Part shown: piece after piece, positions 1 to 8,441 of the stretch
Numbering within the stretch: position 1 is the first letter of the stretch
Layout of the letters: the number at the start of each line of letters is the position of its first letter
Assembly (NCBI GenBank): GCA_964479535.1
Contig: CAYZMM010000011.1
Location: 62,001-126,000 of the forward strand
Direction of reading: 5' to 3'
DNA length: 64,000 nt
From: S015-6 sp964479535
Lineage (GTDB): Bacteria; Desulfobacterota; DSWW01
Notes under the pieces: model-generated
What the model saw: the letters and a program-made list of their open reading frames with translations, nothing else
What the model was told of the DNA's origin: nothing
Database searches by the model: none
Made by a program: the position numbers and the translations under genes

Positions 1-640
1 AACCCTTCGTGTGGCCGAACAGCTCGCTCTCGATGAGGGACCCGGGCGTCGCCCCGCAGTCCATGACCACGAAACGCCTGTCCCGTCGCTTTCCGTTGTA
101 ATGGATCATCTGAGCGACCAGTTCCTTGCCCGTTCCGCTCTCCCCCTGGATGAGAACCGTGGAATCACTCTGGATGATTCTGTCGAGAAGGGGATAGAGG
201 GTCTTCATGGTCGGGCTGACCCCGTAGACACCCGGGAAGTACTTGCCGATCTTGCCGACCGCCGGCTCCTGTCTTCGGCCACGCTCCGCCAGCGCGTCTT
301 CGATCTCCGTGAGGAGGTGCCTGCCCTCGAAAGGCTTTGTCAGGTAATGGAAGGCGCCGAGCTTCATCGCGTCCACAGCGCTCGGTATCGTGCCGTAGGC
401 GGTAAGCATGATCACCGGCACATCCCATCTGAGCCTCTGGACCCGTCGCAGAAACTCCATGCCATCCATGTGAGGCATCCTGATGTCGCTCACGATCACG
501 TCGAATTCCTTCTCCTTCAAACTCTCCAGCGCGTCACGGGGATCGGACTGAACCTCGACATAGTAATCGTTCGCCTCGAGCCGGGTACGGATGACTTCCA
601 GGATGTTCGTGTCGTCGTCGACGACCATTATGTTCGCCAT
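1..640 (-). CDS. Sigma-54-dependent response regulator, GlrR/QseF type (3' end outside window)
   Basis: Two-component transcription activator, cut by the left edge so only 213 codons are visible. A receiver domain fills about residues 1-120: acidic pocket in MVVDDD, phosphoacceptor D52 in VIVSDIRMP, conserved K102 in YLTKPF. The AAA+ domain then begins with Walker A GESGTGKE (166-173). The frame leaves the window at ESELFGH, just before the expected GAFTGA sigma-54 contact loop; the C-terminal Fis-type helix-turn-helix is not seen. The start is an ATG with AGAGGTGG about 6 nt upstream. It is the last gene of a kinase-lipoprotein-regulator set in the order of the enterobacterial glrK-qseG-glrR locus, so the kinase at 1307-2899 is its likely partner. 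Target genes are unknown. Confidence 0.9.
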   Translation of the reverse strand, partial: MANIMVVDDDTNILEVIRTRLEANDYYVEVQSDPRDALESLKEKEFDVIVSDIRMPHMDGMEFLRRVQRLRWDVPVIMLTAYGTIPSAVDAMKLGAFHYLTKPFEGRHLLTEIEDALAERGRRQEPAVGKIGKYFPGVYGVSPTMKTLYPLLDRIIQSDSTVLIQGESGTGKELVAQMIHYNGKRRDRRFVVMDCGATPGSLIESELFGHTKG

Positions 641-680
641 GGCGTTCCACCTCTGTTCGCGACGCTCCTCCAGGGCTTCG

Positions 681-1244
681 TTACTCCCCGTCGAGGAGAT
701 GTCTCTTCTCTTCCGTCTCCCGATGGATTTCTTCCAGTTTCTCTATCTTGTACTTCAGGTTCTGGATGACCTTCTCCTGCTCACTCAGCTGAAGGGTCAG
801 CTCCCGGATCCGCGACTGCTCCTTCTGAGCCCGCCGGATGTGACGGTCGAGCACCTGGACGATTCTTTCCGCGTTTTCCTGATAGGGTCCGCTCGGGTGC
901 CGGTCTGCAAAGGCCCGGAAGTAGTCCCTGCACGCGCGCATCCTCCCGAGATCCTCCATCTCCAGGAGCTTGATCACACCGAGGGCGAACTCGATTGCCG
1001 GCGCCACGTTCCCGCTTTCTTCTCGCTCCGCGATTCCGGACAAGGTCTCACGGGCTCCCTCTAGATCTCCGTTTTCGAGCATCTCCATGGCGAAGCGGAA
1101 CTCCGCCTCACGCAGGGAAAGGGCCGCATCCTTCTCCGGTCCGCTCTCAACGGCCTGTTCCTCCACACGGACCTCCTCGAAAGGCCCGGCACAGGAAACC
1201 GCCAGAAGGCATACCCCGCCCCAAAGGCACAAGCCGATTCGCAT
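681..1244 (-). CDS. QseG-like lipoprotein between kinase and regulator
   Basis: Predicted 187-residue lipoprotein. A short basic N-terminus and hydrophobic stretch end in the lipobox-like LAVSC, so Cys ~18 would be lipidated. The mature part is helical: a TPR-like region (EMLENGDLEGARETL) and a C-terminal coiled coil from about residue 135 (ELTLQLSEQEKVIQNLKYKI). Size, position between a HAMP sensor kinase and a sigma-54 regulator, and helical character match QseG of the QseEGF/GlrK-QseG-GlrR systems, which helps the kinase sense the envelope; this is inferred from context, not from clear sequence identity. The ATG used has a poor ribosome site; a TTG 57 nt upstream follows GAGGGGGG and would give a longer N-terminus. 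Confidence 0.65.
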   Translation of the reverse strand: MRIGLCLWGGVCLLAVSCAGPFEEVRVEEQAVESGPEKDAALSLREAEFRFAMEMLENGDLEGARETLSGIAEREESGNVAPAIEFALGVIKLLEMEDLGRMRACRDYFRAFADRHPSGPYQENAERIVQVLDRHIRRAQKEQSRIRELTLQLSEQEKVIQNLKYKIEKLEEIHRETEEKRHLLDGE

Positions 1245-1306
1245 CCGAGGGGCGAAACCCGTCCTGCCCGCCCGCGTCGTTCTTCCTCTGGTCAAAGCAA
1301 CCCCCC

Positions 1307-2899
1307 TCAGGGATTCTGTAGTTGGAGTCTGCCGCCACTCGTTTCTTCTCGTGCACTCTTCTCCCTCGTCACTTCCGGCTGGGGAAGCACAAAGACGAAG
1401 GCGGCTCCGTCGGAAGAGGCGTCCTCCACCCAAATGCTCCCTCCGTGGGCTTCCACGATATGCCGCGCGATCGTCAAGCCGAGCCCGCTCCCCGGATTGG
1501 AGCTTTTCTTGATCTGGTAGAACTTGTCGAACACCCGGTTCCACTCTTCTCTCGGAATGCCCTCTCCCGTGTCCGTGACCCGGATCTTGAGCCACTGCTT
1601 CGATGATTCGACCTTCAATCCCTCCTTGACGCGCTCCGGAAGGGACTTGCCGGGCGTGGACTCCACCTGAAACGCAACCTCCCCTCCCTCCGGGGTGTGG
1701 AAGATCGCGTTGCTCAACAGGTTGGCAAATACCTGTTCCACCCGCTCAGCATCCGCAACGACCGGCGGCAGCGGGTCGGGCGTGTAGGAGGCGGACAGCC
1801 GGATCCGCTTCTTGTCGGCAAGGAGGCGAAAGGTGTCGATTTTTCGCTGCAACAGGCCCTGCATGTCGAACCGGGTGGAGTAGAGCGGGGTCATCCCCCC
1901 CTCCATGGTCGTCAGGTTCAGGATGTCCTCCACGAAGCCTGTCAGTTTATCGATGCCGGCGGCATTGATGAGGAGCAATCGCTTCTGCTTCGGACTGATC
2001 GGCCCGACGGCCCCCTCCAGCATGAGGCCCACCGCCTCCTTCATGGAAGTCAGGGGCGTCTTGAGCTCATGGGAAACAAGGGCCATGAAGTCCGCCTTCA
2101 TCTCGTCCAGCTTCTTGAGTTGGTGCGCCATCTCATTGAACGAATCGGCCAGGTCCCCGAGCTCCCCCGTGGTGGCCAGGGCCACCCGATGCATGAACTT
2201 TCCTTCCGCGATTTCCTGCGTCCCCTTTCGCAACAGATCGATGGGCCGCGTGATCGATCGGATCAACAGGAACGAAAGCAGGGCGGCGGCCAAGAGGGAG
2301 ACGATCGCGCCAAGGACCACGAGCTGAAAGACCCTTTGTTCCAGCAGATTCATCTGGGCAATACGCAGGTCCATGCCCTCCTCGTTGAGTTCGAGAAGGT
2401 GGCGGAGCAGATGTCGGAGCTCCTCGAGAGGCAGATCCGAGACGCTCTCGATGGCGGAAGGCGCCTCGCCGGCAACAAAAGGGTCCTTCTGCAGGTAGTC
2501 CTCGAACTTCTCCCTGAGTTCGAGGAAGGTGGGGACTTCCCGCTCCGACAATCCGAACTCTTCCAGCCGGGAGAGCTGCTTTCGGAACGATCGCGAATCC
2601 TCCCGGAACATTCGTCCGTATTCCGGTTTCTCCAGGAGAAAGTACTTCTTTCGGTTCCGGTCCATGGAAACCAGAAGATCGACCAGCGTACGCTCCGTCT
2701 CCCGCGCCTTGAAACCCTTCTCAACGATCAGCGCGAAGAGCCGTTTCGAGTACCAGCTCACACCGAAGGAGAAGGCGAGGCTCGTGGCGACGAGAAACAC
2801 CAGCAACCCGGCAAAGAGGTACACCCGAAAGCGGTATCCGCTGTTCTTGAGCCTGTACCAGATCTTCATGCCTTTCGGCCTTCCGCAGGGGGCTCCCAT
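1307..2899 (-). CDS. HAMP-domain sensor histidine kinase, GlrK/QseE-like
   Basis: Membrane sensor kinase of about 530 residues. Two membrane segments (about 27-48 and 193-213) enclose a periplasmic helical sensor of about 145 residues, followed by a HAMP domain (RSITRPIDLLRKG), a HisKA domain with phospho-His ~277 in LVSHELKTPLTS, and a HATPase_c domain with N box (NLLSNAIFHTPEGG), G1 (DTGEGIP) and G2 (GSGLGL). The phosphoacceptor context is the one usual for GlrK/QseE. The start chosen has AGAGGGG 8 nt upstream; an ATG 30 nt further in is possible. First gene of the kinase-lipoprotein-regulator set and the likely phosphodonor for the regulator at 1-640. The signal sensed is unknown; an envelope cue is the family precedent. 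Confidence 0.88.
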   Translation of the reverse strand: MGAPCGRPKGMKIWYRLKNSGYRFRVYLFAGLLVFLVATSLAFSFGVSWYSKRLFALIVEKGFKARETERTLVDLLVSMDRNRKKYFLLEKPEYGRMFREDSRSFRKQLSRLEEFGLSEREVPTFLELREKFEDYLQKDPFVAGEAPSAIESVSDLPLEELRHLLRHLLELNEEGMDLRIAQMNLLEQRVFQLVVLGAIVSLLAAALLSFLLIRSITRPIDLLRKGTQEIAEGKFMHRVALATTGELGDLADSFNEMAHQLKKLDEMKADFMALVSHELKTPLTSMKEAVGLMLEGAVGPISPKQKRLLLINAAGIDKLTGFVEDILNLTTMEGGMTPLYSTRFDMQGLLQRKIDTFRLLADKKRIRLSASYTPDPLPPVVADAERVEQVFANLLSNAIFHTPEGGEVAFQVESTPGKSLPERVKEGLKVESSKQWLKIRVTDTGEGIPREEWNRVFDKFYQIKKSSNPGSGLGLTIARHIVEAHGGSIWVEDASSDGAAFVFVLPQPEVTREKSAREETSGGRLQLQNP

Positions 2900-3151
2900 C
2901 GCTTGCCCCTCTTTGATGCTGCCCTCCACCGAATCCCGGCCGGGGATGCGTCGCACGGGCCGGCGCTCCCGGGAGGGACGTCGTCCCTAGGGAAGCGGTC
3001 CGAAATCCTTGCGGATGGGAGGCATTCGCGTGCTCCCTGAGGACCAGGGGAACCTGCGCAGGGCTGTCGAGAAACATGCCGATGCGGTCCGCGGCACCTG
3101 GAGCGGGCGGCCGGCTGGCGCAGCGGCCGGGGAAATTTCGCTGTCTATGTA

Positions 3152-3179
3152 TTGACTTTTTTGTCGTTATCCATAAAAT
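3152..3179 (+). promoter_or_regulatory. Sigma-70-type promoter for the gene at 3452
   Basis: TTGACT (3152-3157), 16-bp spacer, TAAAAT (3174-3179). It would leave a leader of about 265 nt before the ATG at 3452. The 2900-3451 stretch holds no gene I can support; the leader contains a small GCCGG...GCCGG hairpin near 3237-3254. The TTGACTTTT start is shared with the dsrD and sat promoters. Confidence 0.6.
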
Positions 3180-3451
3180 TAGACTCTTTTGCCGATTGGT
3201 CCATCATTATGCCAAAGTCCATGAGAGAAGACAATGCCGGGACACGACGCCGGCAACTATGTAGCTTTTTCGTAACAGGGTGTCACAATTCGGTCCTCGG
3301 GGCAGGGCAGAGGCCGACCGGGCAGATACATAAGCCATTGGATTATATGTGTTTTAAGAAATTCGTCGATTCGGCCCATACTGGCTCAGAAGTTGCTTCG
3401 TGTTGTGGGCCGTCGGAACAGAACCGTGGAAATCAGATCCGGGGTGACTCC

Positions 3452-4036
3452 ATGCTTCTGACGAGCGAGAAGCGCGAGAGCAGGACATGCGAACGGCTTC
3501 GGACGGAATGGCCCGTGCGGGCTCTTCTGGCGCTGTGCCTCCTGATCGCGGCACCCGGCGCTGCTGTCGCCTACGAGCTGGCGCAAGCTTCCGATTTCGA
3601 GTCCCTGTACGACCCGGGGGTTCCACCCTCGGTCTCGGTGGAATGGTCGTTTCCCACCGGTTTCTCGCTGGGGATAGAGAGCGGCTACAAGCTCCGCTTC
3701 AGTGACGAAACCGCGGAATCGAGCGAAGCGCGCAGCATCAACACCTTTCCTTTGTCCTTCTCGATGAAATACAACCTGTACGAGAGCCAACTGCTTTCCC
3801 AGTCCGTCGGCGTGGGCCTGGGCCCCTATTTCCTGCACGAAGGCGAGATGCCGATCCAACTCGAGGATGTCGACGTAACCGGCAGTTCGACATGCAACAC
3901 GGAGTGGATCTCCCGCTTGTCCCGGGACGTCTACCTGAACGTGAAGATGGTGTACACCCACGCATTCCAAACCGTGGTCGACGAGATCCCCTTGTGGGAC
4001 TTCACGACCTGGCTCGGCCTGAACCTCAAGTGGTAG
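3452..4036 (+). CDS. Secreted outer-membrane beta-barrel-like protein, unknown role
   Basis: A 194-residue protein with a signal peptide: basic N-terminus, hydrophobic core ALLALCLLIAAPG and likely cleavage at AVA|YE (after residue 40). The mature part alternates polar and non-polar residues in strand-like runs (FSLGIESGYKLRF, SVGVGLGPYFLHEG, VYLNVKMVYTH) and ends in an aromatic residue (LGLNLKW), as outer-membrane barrels do; the length would allow about eight strands. The start is ATG 3452, with GGGGTG 5-6 nt upstream, rather than the longer open frame. No family is recognised with confidence. It has its own promoter and stands apart from the TRAP genes downstream. Confidence 0.65.
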   Translation: MLLTSEKRESRTCERLRTEWPVRALLALCLLIAAPGAAVAYELAQASDFESLYDPGVPPSVSVEWSFPTGFSLGIESGYKLRFSDETAESSEARSINTFPLSFSMKYNLYESQLLSQSVGVGLGPYFLHEGEMPIQLEDVDVTGSSTCNTEWISRLSRDVYLNVKMVYTHAFQTVVDEIPLWDFTTWLGLNLKW

Positions 4037-4104
4037 ACAGGCCCTTACGCTCTCCTGAATCCTGCCAGCCCTTCGCACAATCTCATCCTCAGGGTGCGCG
4101 TCCA

Positions 4105-4120
4105 CCCCTTCCGGAAGGGG
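4105..4120. terminator. Possible weak terminator palindrome
   Basis: A perfect 16-bp palindrome (CCCCTTCCGGAAGGGG) followed by ATCGCTTTT, 68 nt after the stop codon at 4036. It could end the beta-barrel gene transcript, but the T-run is short and interrupted. Confidence 0.4.
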
Positions 4121-4202
4121 ATCGCTTTTGACTTCCCGGGCGGATTCTGTTATCAGGATCTGTTCAGGCATTAACTGATTGGAATTTAAGCGCTTTCTCG
4201 AT

Positions 4203-5090
4203 ATGACCTCCTGTTCCCGACGCAGACGCTTGCTTCTGTTCGCCTTGGTCCTGCCCGGCCTCGCCGGCGGTTGTGGAAGGATTGTCGGACATTTCACGAA
4301 ACCGCTCTTCGATGATCTCACGCGCTCTTTCATGCAACAGGAAGATCTCGTCATCGCCGAACAGGGCACGCCCGCCTTCCTCCTCCTTCTGGACGGGCTC
4401 ATCGAACACAGCCCCGATAACAAGGACATCCTGCTTGCCGGGGCTCAGGCCTATTCCGCCTACACCGCTGCCTTCGTCGGAAGGGAGCACCCGGAGAGAA
4501 ACAAGAGGCTCGCCCGGAAGGCAAAGGACTACGCCTTTCGAGCCCTGAGCCTTCACAGGAAGGAATTCGCCAGGGTGAACGATGAACCCTACCCGGAATT
4601 CGTCACCTGCCTGGACGCCTTCAGGACGAAGGATGTCCCCTACGTCTTCTACGCGGCCACCAGCTGGGCGGGCTGGATACAGGCCCACGCCGATTCGATG
4701 GACGCGGTCGCAGACCTGCCGAAAGTGCGTGCCCTGATCGAGACCGTGATCGAGCTGGACGAAACCTTCTACTACGGAGCCTCCCACACCATCATGGGCG
4801 TTCTTCTGACCATCCGCCCCCCTTCCCTCGGGGGAAAGCCGGAGGAGGCGAGGGCGCACTTCGAGAGAGCCCTCGAGATCGGCCAGGGACGGCTCCTCAC
4901 CACGTACGTCATGTACGCAAGCAGCTACGCGAAGCTCATGTACGAGAAAGAGCTTTTTTTCGACCTTCTGAACACCGTTCTGGAATCGCCCGCGGACGCC
5001 GTTCCGGAGTTGACCCTCGTCAACACCCTCGCAAAAGATCAGGCACGCAGCCTGATGGCGGAGGCCCGGGCAGAGGAGTACTTCGACTAG
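4203..5090 (+). CDS. TRAP transporter accessory lipoprotein, TatT family
   Basis: A 295-residue lipoprotein: arginine-rich N-terminus, hydrophobic segment and lipobox LAGGC (lipidated Cys24). The mature part is all helical and TPR-like, with stretches such as ILLAGAQAYSAYTAAFVG near the start and KPEEARAHFERALEIGQGRLL in the middle, typical of the TRAP transporter T-component family (Treponema Tp0956). Those proteins trimerise and dock substrate-binding TRAP P proteins in the periplasm, possibly for hydrophobic ligands. The three core TRAP genes follow, which supports the call. The start is uncertain: ATG 4203 gives the best signal peptide although no clear ribosome site precedes it; a TTG at 4179 is in frame. 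A palindromic repeat begins 2 nt after the stop. Confidence 0.85.
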   Translation: MTSCSRRRRLLLFALVLPGLAGGCGRIVGHFTKPLFDDLTRSFMQQEDLVIAEQGTPAFLLLLDGLIEHSPDNKDILLAGAQAYSAYTAAFVGREHPERNKRLARKAKDYAFRALSLHRKEFARVNDEPYPEFVTCLDAFRTKDVPYVFYAATSWAGWIQAHADSMDAVADLPKVRALIETVIELDETFYYGASHTIMGVLLTIRPPSLGGKPEEARAHFERALEIGQGRLLTTYVMYASSYAKLMYEKELFFDLLNTVLESPADAVPELTLVNTLAKDQARSLMAEARAEEYFD

Positions 5091-5091
5091 C

Positions 5092-5260
5092 GTCCTGTCC
5101 CAGAAATAAAGGTGCACAGATATGCGACTTTAGCGCTGGGGCGTAATTGGGGACAGCCACCGATTTCCTCGGCCTGGATGGACGGTTGGCGCAGTGAGGA
5201 AATCGGTGGCTGTCCCCAATTACAGCACGACTCTTTGTACAGCTATTTCTGGGACAGGAC
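5092..5260. repeat. Nested inverted-repeat element between tatT and dctP
   Basis: 169 bp with two nested perfect inverted repeats: outer arms 5092-5108 / 5244-5260 (17 bp, GTCCTGTCCCAGAAATA) and inner arms 5144-5170 / 5196-5222 (27 bp, containing TTGGGGACAGCCACCGATTT). It starts 2 nt after the tatT stop and ends 17 nt before dctP, so it sits inside a presumed operon. A partial copy of one outer arm lies at 23167-23191, again next to a stop codon. It is MITE-like or REP-like; no transposase is encoded. Confidence 0.85.
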
Positions 5261-5277
5261 ACCAGGGAGCCAGGAAA

Positions 5278-6288
5278 ATGAAACGATGCATGCCCTTGCT
5301 GGGGCTCAAACTGATCCTTCTTGCGGTGGTGTTGACCGCCGAACCCGCCCTCGCGGTGCGTGTCAAGATCGCTACGAGGACGCCGGAGAACTTCGAGTCG
5401 GCAAGACTGGTCAAGGAGATGGCCGAGGAGATCGAGGAGAAGACGGACGGCAAGGTGCGTCTGAAGATCTACTACGGGGGGGTGAAGGGCACGGGCCGCG
5501 ACCTGCTCCTGAAGATGGAGAGCGGCGAGCTTCAGGGAGGGGAGTTCACGGCCGGAGAGGCCTCTTCCGTGGTGGAAGATCTCCAGATCATGAGCATCCC
5601 CTTCCTCTTCAAGGACTACGAAGAAGTCGACTACGTCTTCGAGCGCATGAGCCCCTTCTTCGAGAAAGAACTGAAGAAGAGGGGATACGTGGTGCTCGGC
5701 TGGCTGGAGGTGGGCTTCGGATACCTCATGTCCGTCGAGCCGATCGCGAGCCGGGAGGACCTGCGAGGGAAGAAGGTCTGGATTCCTCAGGGCGATCCGA
5801 TCGGACAGGCCGGCTTCGAGGCGATGGGGGTCCCACCGATCCCGATGACGATCTCGGATGTGATGGTCGCCCTGCAGACCGGTCAGATCGACACGGTGGG
5901 GAATTCCTTCGTGGGCGCCATCGCTCTCCAATGGCACACCCGCATCAAATACATCACCGACGTCCCGCTCCTCTACATATACGGTCTCCTGATGATTACG
6001 GAAGAGGCCTTCGACAAGATCCCTGCGGAATACAGGGATGAGGTCGACGCCATCGTGGAACGTACCTTCAGGCAACTGAAGGCGGACATAAGAAAGAGCA
6101 ACGCGGAATCGCGGGAAACCCTGAAGAAGCAGGGCATAGCGTTCGTAACACCTTCCGCCGCCGATGTGAAGGAGCTGCGGGCGATCATGGACGAGGTCAA
6201 GAAGGAGATGGCCGGAAAGGAGTTCAAGCTGGAGACGCTGCGGCGCCTGGAAGAGCTCCTGAGAGAGCACCGCAGCTCCAACCCCTGA
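5278..6288 (+). CDS. dctP: TRAP transporter substrate-binding protein DctP
   Basis: Periplasmic solute receptor of a tripartite ATP-independent transporter, 336 residues, the usual family length. A signal peptide ends around EPALA (residue ~25). The mature protein starts with the family pattern VRVKIATRTPENFESA and has the mid-protein stretch in which GKKVWIP is followed by a short FEAMGVPPIPM segment, then SDVMVALQTGQIDTVGN, where DctP proteins form the ligand cleft; the charged C-terminal helices are also typical. The start is ATG 5278, just after the inverted-repeat element. With TatT upstream and DctQM downstream it forms a full TatT-type TRAP system. The substrate cannot be read from the sequence; an organic acid or other small anion is the family default. 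Confidence 0.9.
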   Translation: MKRCMPLLGLKLILLAVVLTAEPALAVRVKIATRTPENFESARLVKEMAEEIEEKTDGKVRLKIYYGGVKGTGRDLLLKMESGELQGGEFTAGEASSVVEDLQIMSIPFLFKDYEEVDYVFERMSPFFEKELKKRGYVVLGWLEVGFGYLMSVEPIASREDLRGKKVWIPQGDPIGQAGFEAMGVPPIPMTISDVMVALQTGQIDTVGNSFVGAIALQWHTRIKYITDVPLLYIYGLLMITEEAFDKIPAEYRDEVDAIVERTFRQLKADIRKSNAESRETLKKQGIAFVTPSAADVKELRAIMDEVKKEMAGKEFKLETLRRLEELLREHRSSNP

Positions 6289-6312
6289 CAGCCTTTCGCA
6301 ACAGGGTCTGGC

Positions 6313-6819
6313 ATGGAACACAACCCCAGGAACGCCTTCGCGTTCTTCGCGAAGGTGGAAGACGGCATCCTGATCCTGATTCTGGTCGGAATGGTCTTTC
6401 TCGCCTTTCTCCAGATACTGCTCCGCAACGTCTTCGGAGTAGGCCTGATCTGGATCGAGCCCCTGGTGCGCCAGATGCTTCTCTGGGTGGCCCTGGCCGG
6501 GGCGATGGTGGCGACCCGGGACCACAACCACATCACGGTCGATGCGATCTCCCGTTTTCTGCCCGCGGGCAGGATCAAGTCCGCCGCCCGGCTTCTTTGC
6601 GACACCTTTGCGGCCCTTGTCTGCGGGCTGCTCACCTACTCGACCTTCTTCGTCTTCTACAGGGAGTTTCAGGATCCCCTTCTGGGCAACATCATGCCGG
6701 GACTGCCTCACTGGGCCTCCCTGCTGACCCTCCCCGTGGCCTTCGGGGTGATGACGCTCCGTTTCGCCCGCTTCAGCCTCCTCGCCTTGCGCAACACCCT
6801 GAAGGGCGGCGCCTCATGA
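6313..6819 (+). CDS. dctQ: TRAP transporter small membrane subunit DctQ
   Basis: A 168-residue inner-membrane protein with four predicted helices (around ILILILVGMVFLAFLQILL, LLWVALAGAMVATRD, LCDTFAALVCGLLTYSTFFVF and WASLLTLPVAFGVMTLRF). DctQ hallmarks are present: the R-N-VFG motif after the first helix (LLRNVFGVGL), the W-E/Q-P-L pattern as IWIEPLVRQ, and the ALAGAM helix followed by H-I-D-type HNHITVDAISRFLP. It bridges the receptor and the large subunit. It overlaps dctM by 4 nt (ATGA), so the two are translationally coupled. Confidence 0.92.
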   Translation: MEHNPRNAFAFFAKVEDGILILILVGMVFLAFLQILLRNVFGVGLIWIEPLVRQMLLWVALAGAMVATRDHNHITVDAISRFLPAGRIKSAARLLCDTFAALVCGLLTYSTFFVFYREFQDPLLGNIMPGLPHWASLLTLPVAFGVMTLRFARFSLLALRNTLKGGAS

Positions 6820-8096
6820 TCAGCCTGCTGGTGATCGTCACCATCGCCGTCTGCCTCTTCCTCGGAACACCGGTCTTCTGCGTCTTCGCCGCAGTGGCCC
6901 TCTGGGGCTGGCACACGGACGGAACCAGTCTTTCCGTGGTCGGAACGGATCTCTTCCGACTCTCGAGCAACTTCGTTCTGATCACGATTCCCCTGTTCAC
7001 CTTTGCCGGCTATCTCCTGGGAGAGAGCAACGCCCCGCAACGCCTGGTCAGGTGCTCACGGGCCTTCTTCGGTTGGATGCCGGGCGGTCTGGCCGTCGTG
7101 TCCGTGGTCGTCTGCTCCCTGTTCACCGCCTTCACCGGGGCCTCGGGAGTGACCATCGTGGCCCTCGGTGCGCTTCTCTTCCCCGCTCTGCTGCAGGAAC
7201 GATACAGCGAGGATTTCTCCCTCGGGCTGGTCACCACCGGCGGAAGCCTGGGCCTGCTCTTTGCGCCGAGCGTACCTCTCATCATCTACGGGGTCATCAC
7301 CGAGACGCCCATCTTCGACATGTTCATTGCGGGGGCGCTTCCGGGAATCCTGATGGTCATCGTTCTGAGCACCTTCAGCGTGATCGTGGCCTCGAGGGCC
7401 GGAATCGAACGATCCCCCCTGCGCTGGAGGGCGATGGGGGAGGCCCTGTGGGAGGCGAAATGGGAAGCTCCCCTGCCTCTCATCGTGCTTGGAGGCATCT
7501 ACTGGGGATTTCTCGCGGTGAGTGAGGCCGCCGCCGTGACGGCTTTCTGGGCCCTCATCGTCGAAGTGCTGATCTACAGGGAGATCTCCCTCTCCCAGTT
7601 GAAGCAGGTCATCCGGGAGAGCATGGTCATGGTCGGCGGGATTCTGATCATCATGGCTGCGGCCATGGCTTCCACGAACTACCTGATCGATGTGGATGTG
7701 CCCTCGATGATCTTCGACTTCATCCAGGAGTTCATCAGCACCCGGCTCCTCTTCCTGATCCTTCTCAACCTCTTCCTCTTCGGTCTCGGCATGCTGCTGG
7801 ATATCTTCTCCGCCCTCGTCGTGGTGGTTCCCTTGATCACCCCCGTCGCCCAGGAATACGGCATCAATATGGTCCACCTCGGCATCGTCTTCCTGGCGAA
7901 CATGCAGATCGGATATCTCACACCCCCCTTGGGCATGGGCCTCTTCATATCCAGCTATCGTTTCGACAAGGGAATCCTCCGGATCACCCTGGCCTGCCTG
8001 CCTTTCGTCGCCATGTTGATCGGATCGGTCCTCGTCATCACCTACTGGGAAGGTCTGAGCCTGTTCCTCGTCAGGATGATCGGGAACGCGGGCTGA
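6816..8096 (+). CDS. dctM: TRAP transporter large permease subunit DctM
   Basis: A 426-residue sodium-driven permease with a dozen or so hydrophobic segments. Family features include the N-terminal CLFLGTPVFCVFAAVAL, the ITIPLFTFAGYLLGESNAPQ region, FTGASGVTIVALGALLFPAL in the first half, GLLFAPSVPLIIYGVITE (SVPLIIYG is near invariant) and the C-terminal GYLTPPLGMGLFISS. It starts with an ATG inside the dctQ stop. Last gene of the tatT-dctPQM unit; no terminator with a T-run is visible after it, only a GGGGTCA repeat tract and the inverted repeat at 8261-8441. Confidence 0.94.
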   Translation: MISLLVIVTIAVCLFLGTPVFCVFAAVALWGWHTDGTSLSVVGTDLFRLSSNFVLITIPLFTFAGYLLGESNAPQRLVRCSRAFFGWMPGGLAVVSVVVCSLFTAFTGASGVTIVALGALLFPALLQERYSEDFSLGLVTTGGSLGLLFAPSVPLIIYGVITETPIFDMFIAGALPGILMVIVLSTFSVIVASRAGIERSPLRWRAMGEALWEAKWEAPLPLIVLGGIYWGFLAVSEAAAVTAFWALIVEVLIYREISLSQLKQVIRESMVMVGGILIIMAAAMASTNYLIDVDVPSMIFDFIQEFISTRLLFLILLNLFLFGLGMLLDIFSALVVVVPLITPVAQEYGINMVHLGIVFLANMQIGYLTPPLGMGLFISSYRFDKGILRITLACLPFVAMLIGSVLVITYWEGLSLFLVRMIGNAG

Positions 8097-8159
8097 CGCG
8101 CCAGTTCCACGAAAGTTGGTCGCGGGAGCACGACGGGTTGCGGTTCGGGATCAAGTTCC

Positions 8160-8187
8160 GGGGTCAGGGGTCAGGGGTCAGGGGTCA
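8160..8187. repeat. Four tandem GGGGTCA heptamers
   Basis: Four perfect consecutive copies of GGGGTCA between dctM and argS. Related tracts occur at 11033-11063, 58724-58749 and 61651-61680. The rest of the 8097-8260 spacer shows nothing I can name. Confidence 0.9.
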
Positions 8188-8260
8188 TGCTCTGCCGCCT
8201 CTCCCTGCGCCCAAGTCGATCCACACGCAAACACACGGGCATGGTGGGGATGAGGCATCG

Positions 8261-8441
8261 GGTGCGACCGCCCTGTTGCGAGGCGATTTGTGCAGGGCGA
8301 CTCGTGGAGGCTTCCCGAGTCCCCACGGACGAGCCCCCGCATCCGCCTCCCCGGCGCCTCCGCTCCTCTGCGGGGGACGAGGGACGATGTTGCCGGAACA
8401 CGGAGCCCAAGCAAATCGCCTCGCAACAGGGCGGTCGCACC
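8261..8441. repeat. Hairpin element copy A, abutting the argS stop
   Basis: A perfect 30-bp inverted repeat (8261-8290 / 8412-8441) encloses a 121-nt loop. The loop begins with GGGCGACTCGTGGAGG (8295 on) and ends CGGAGCCCAAG. The right arm ends exactly at the base before the argS stop codon (8442-8444, minus strand). Copies B (10446-10624) and C (11199-11302) share the loop ends but have different stems. Confidence 0.88.

Noticed and set aside
8160..8187. CRISPR-like tandem repeat
   Set aside because: The units are 7 bp, without spacers and without cas genes; it is a simple tandem tract.
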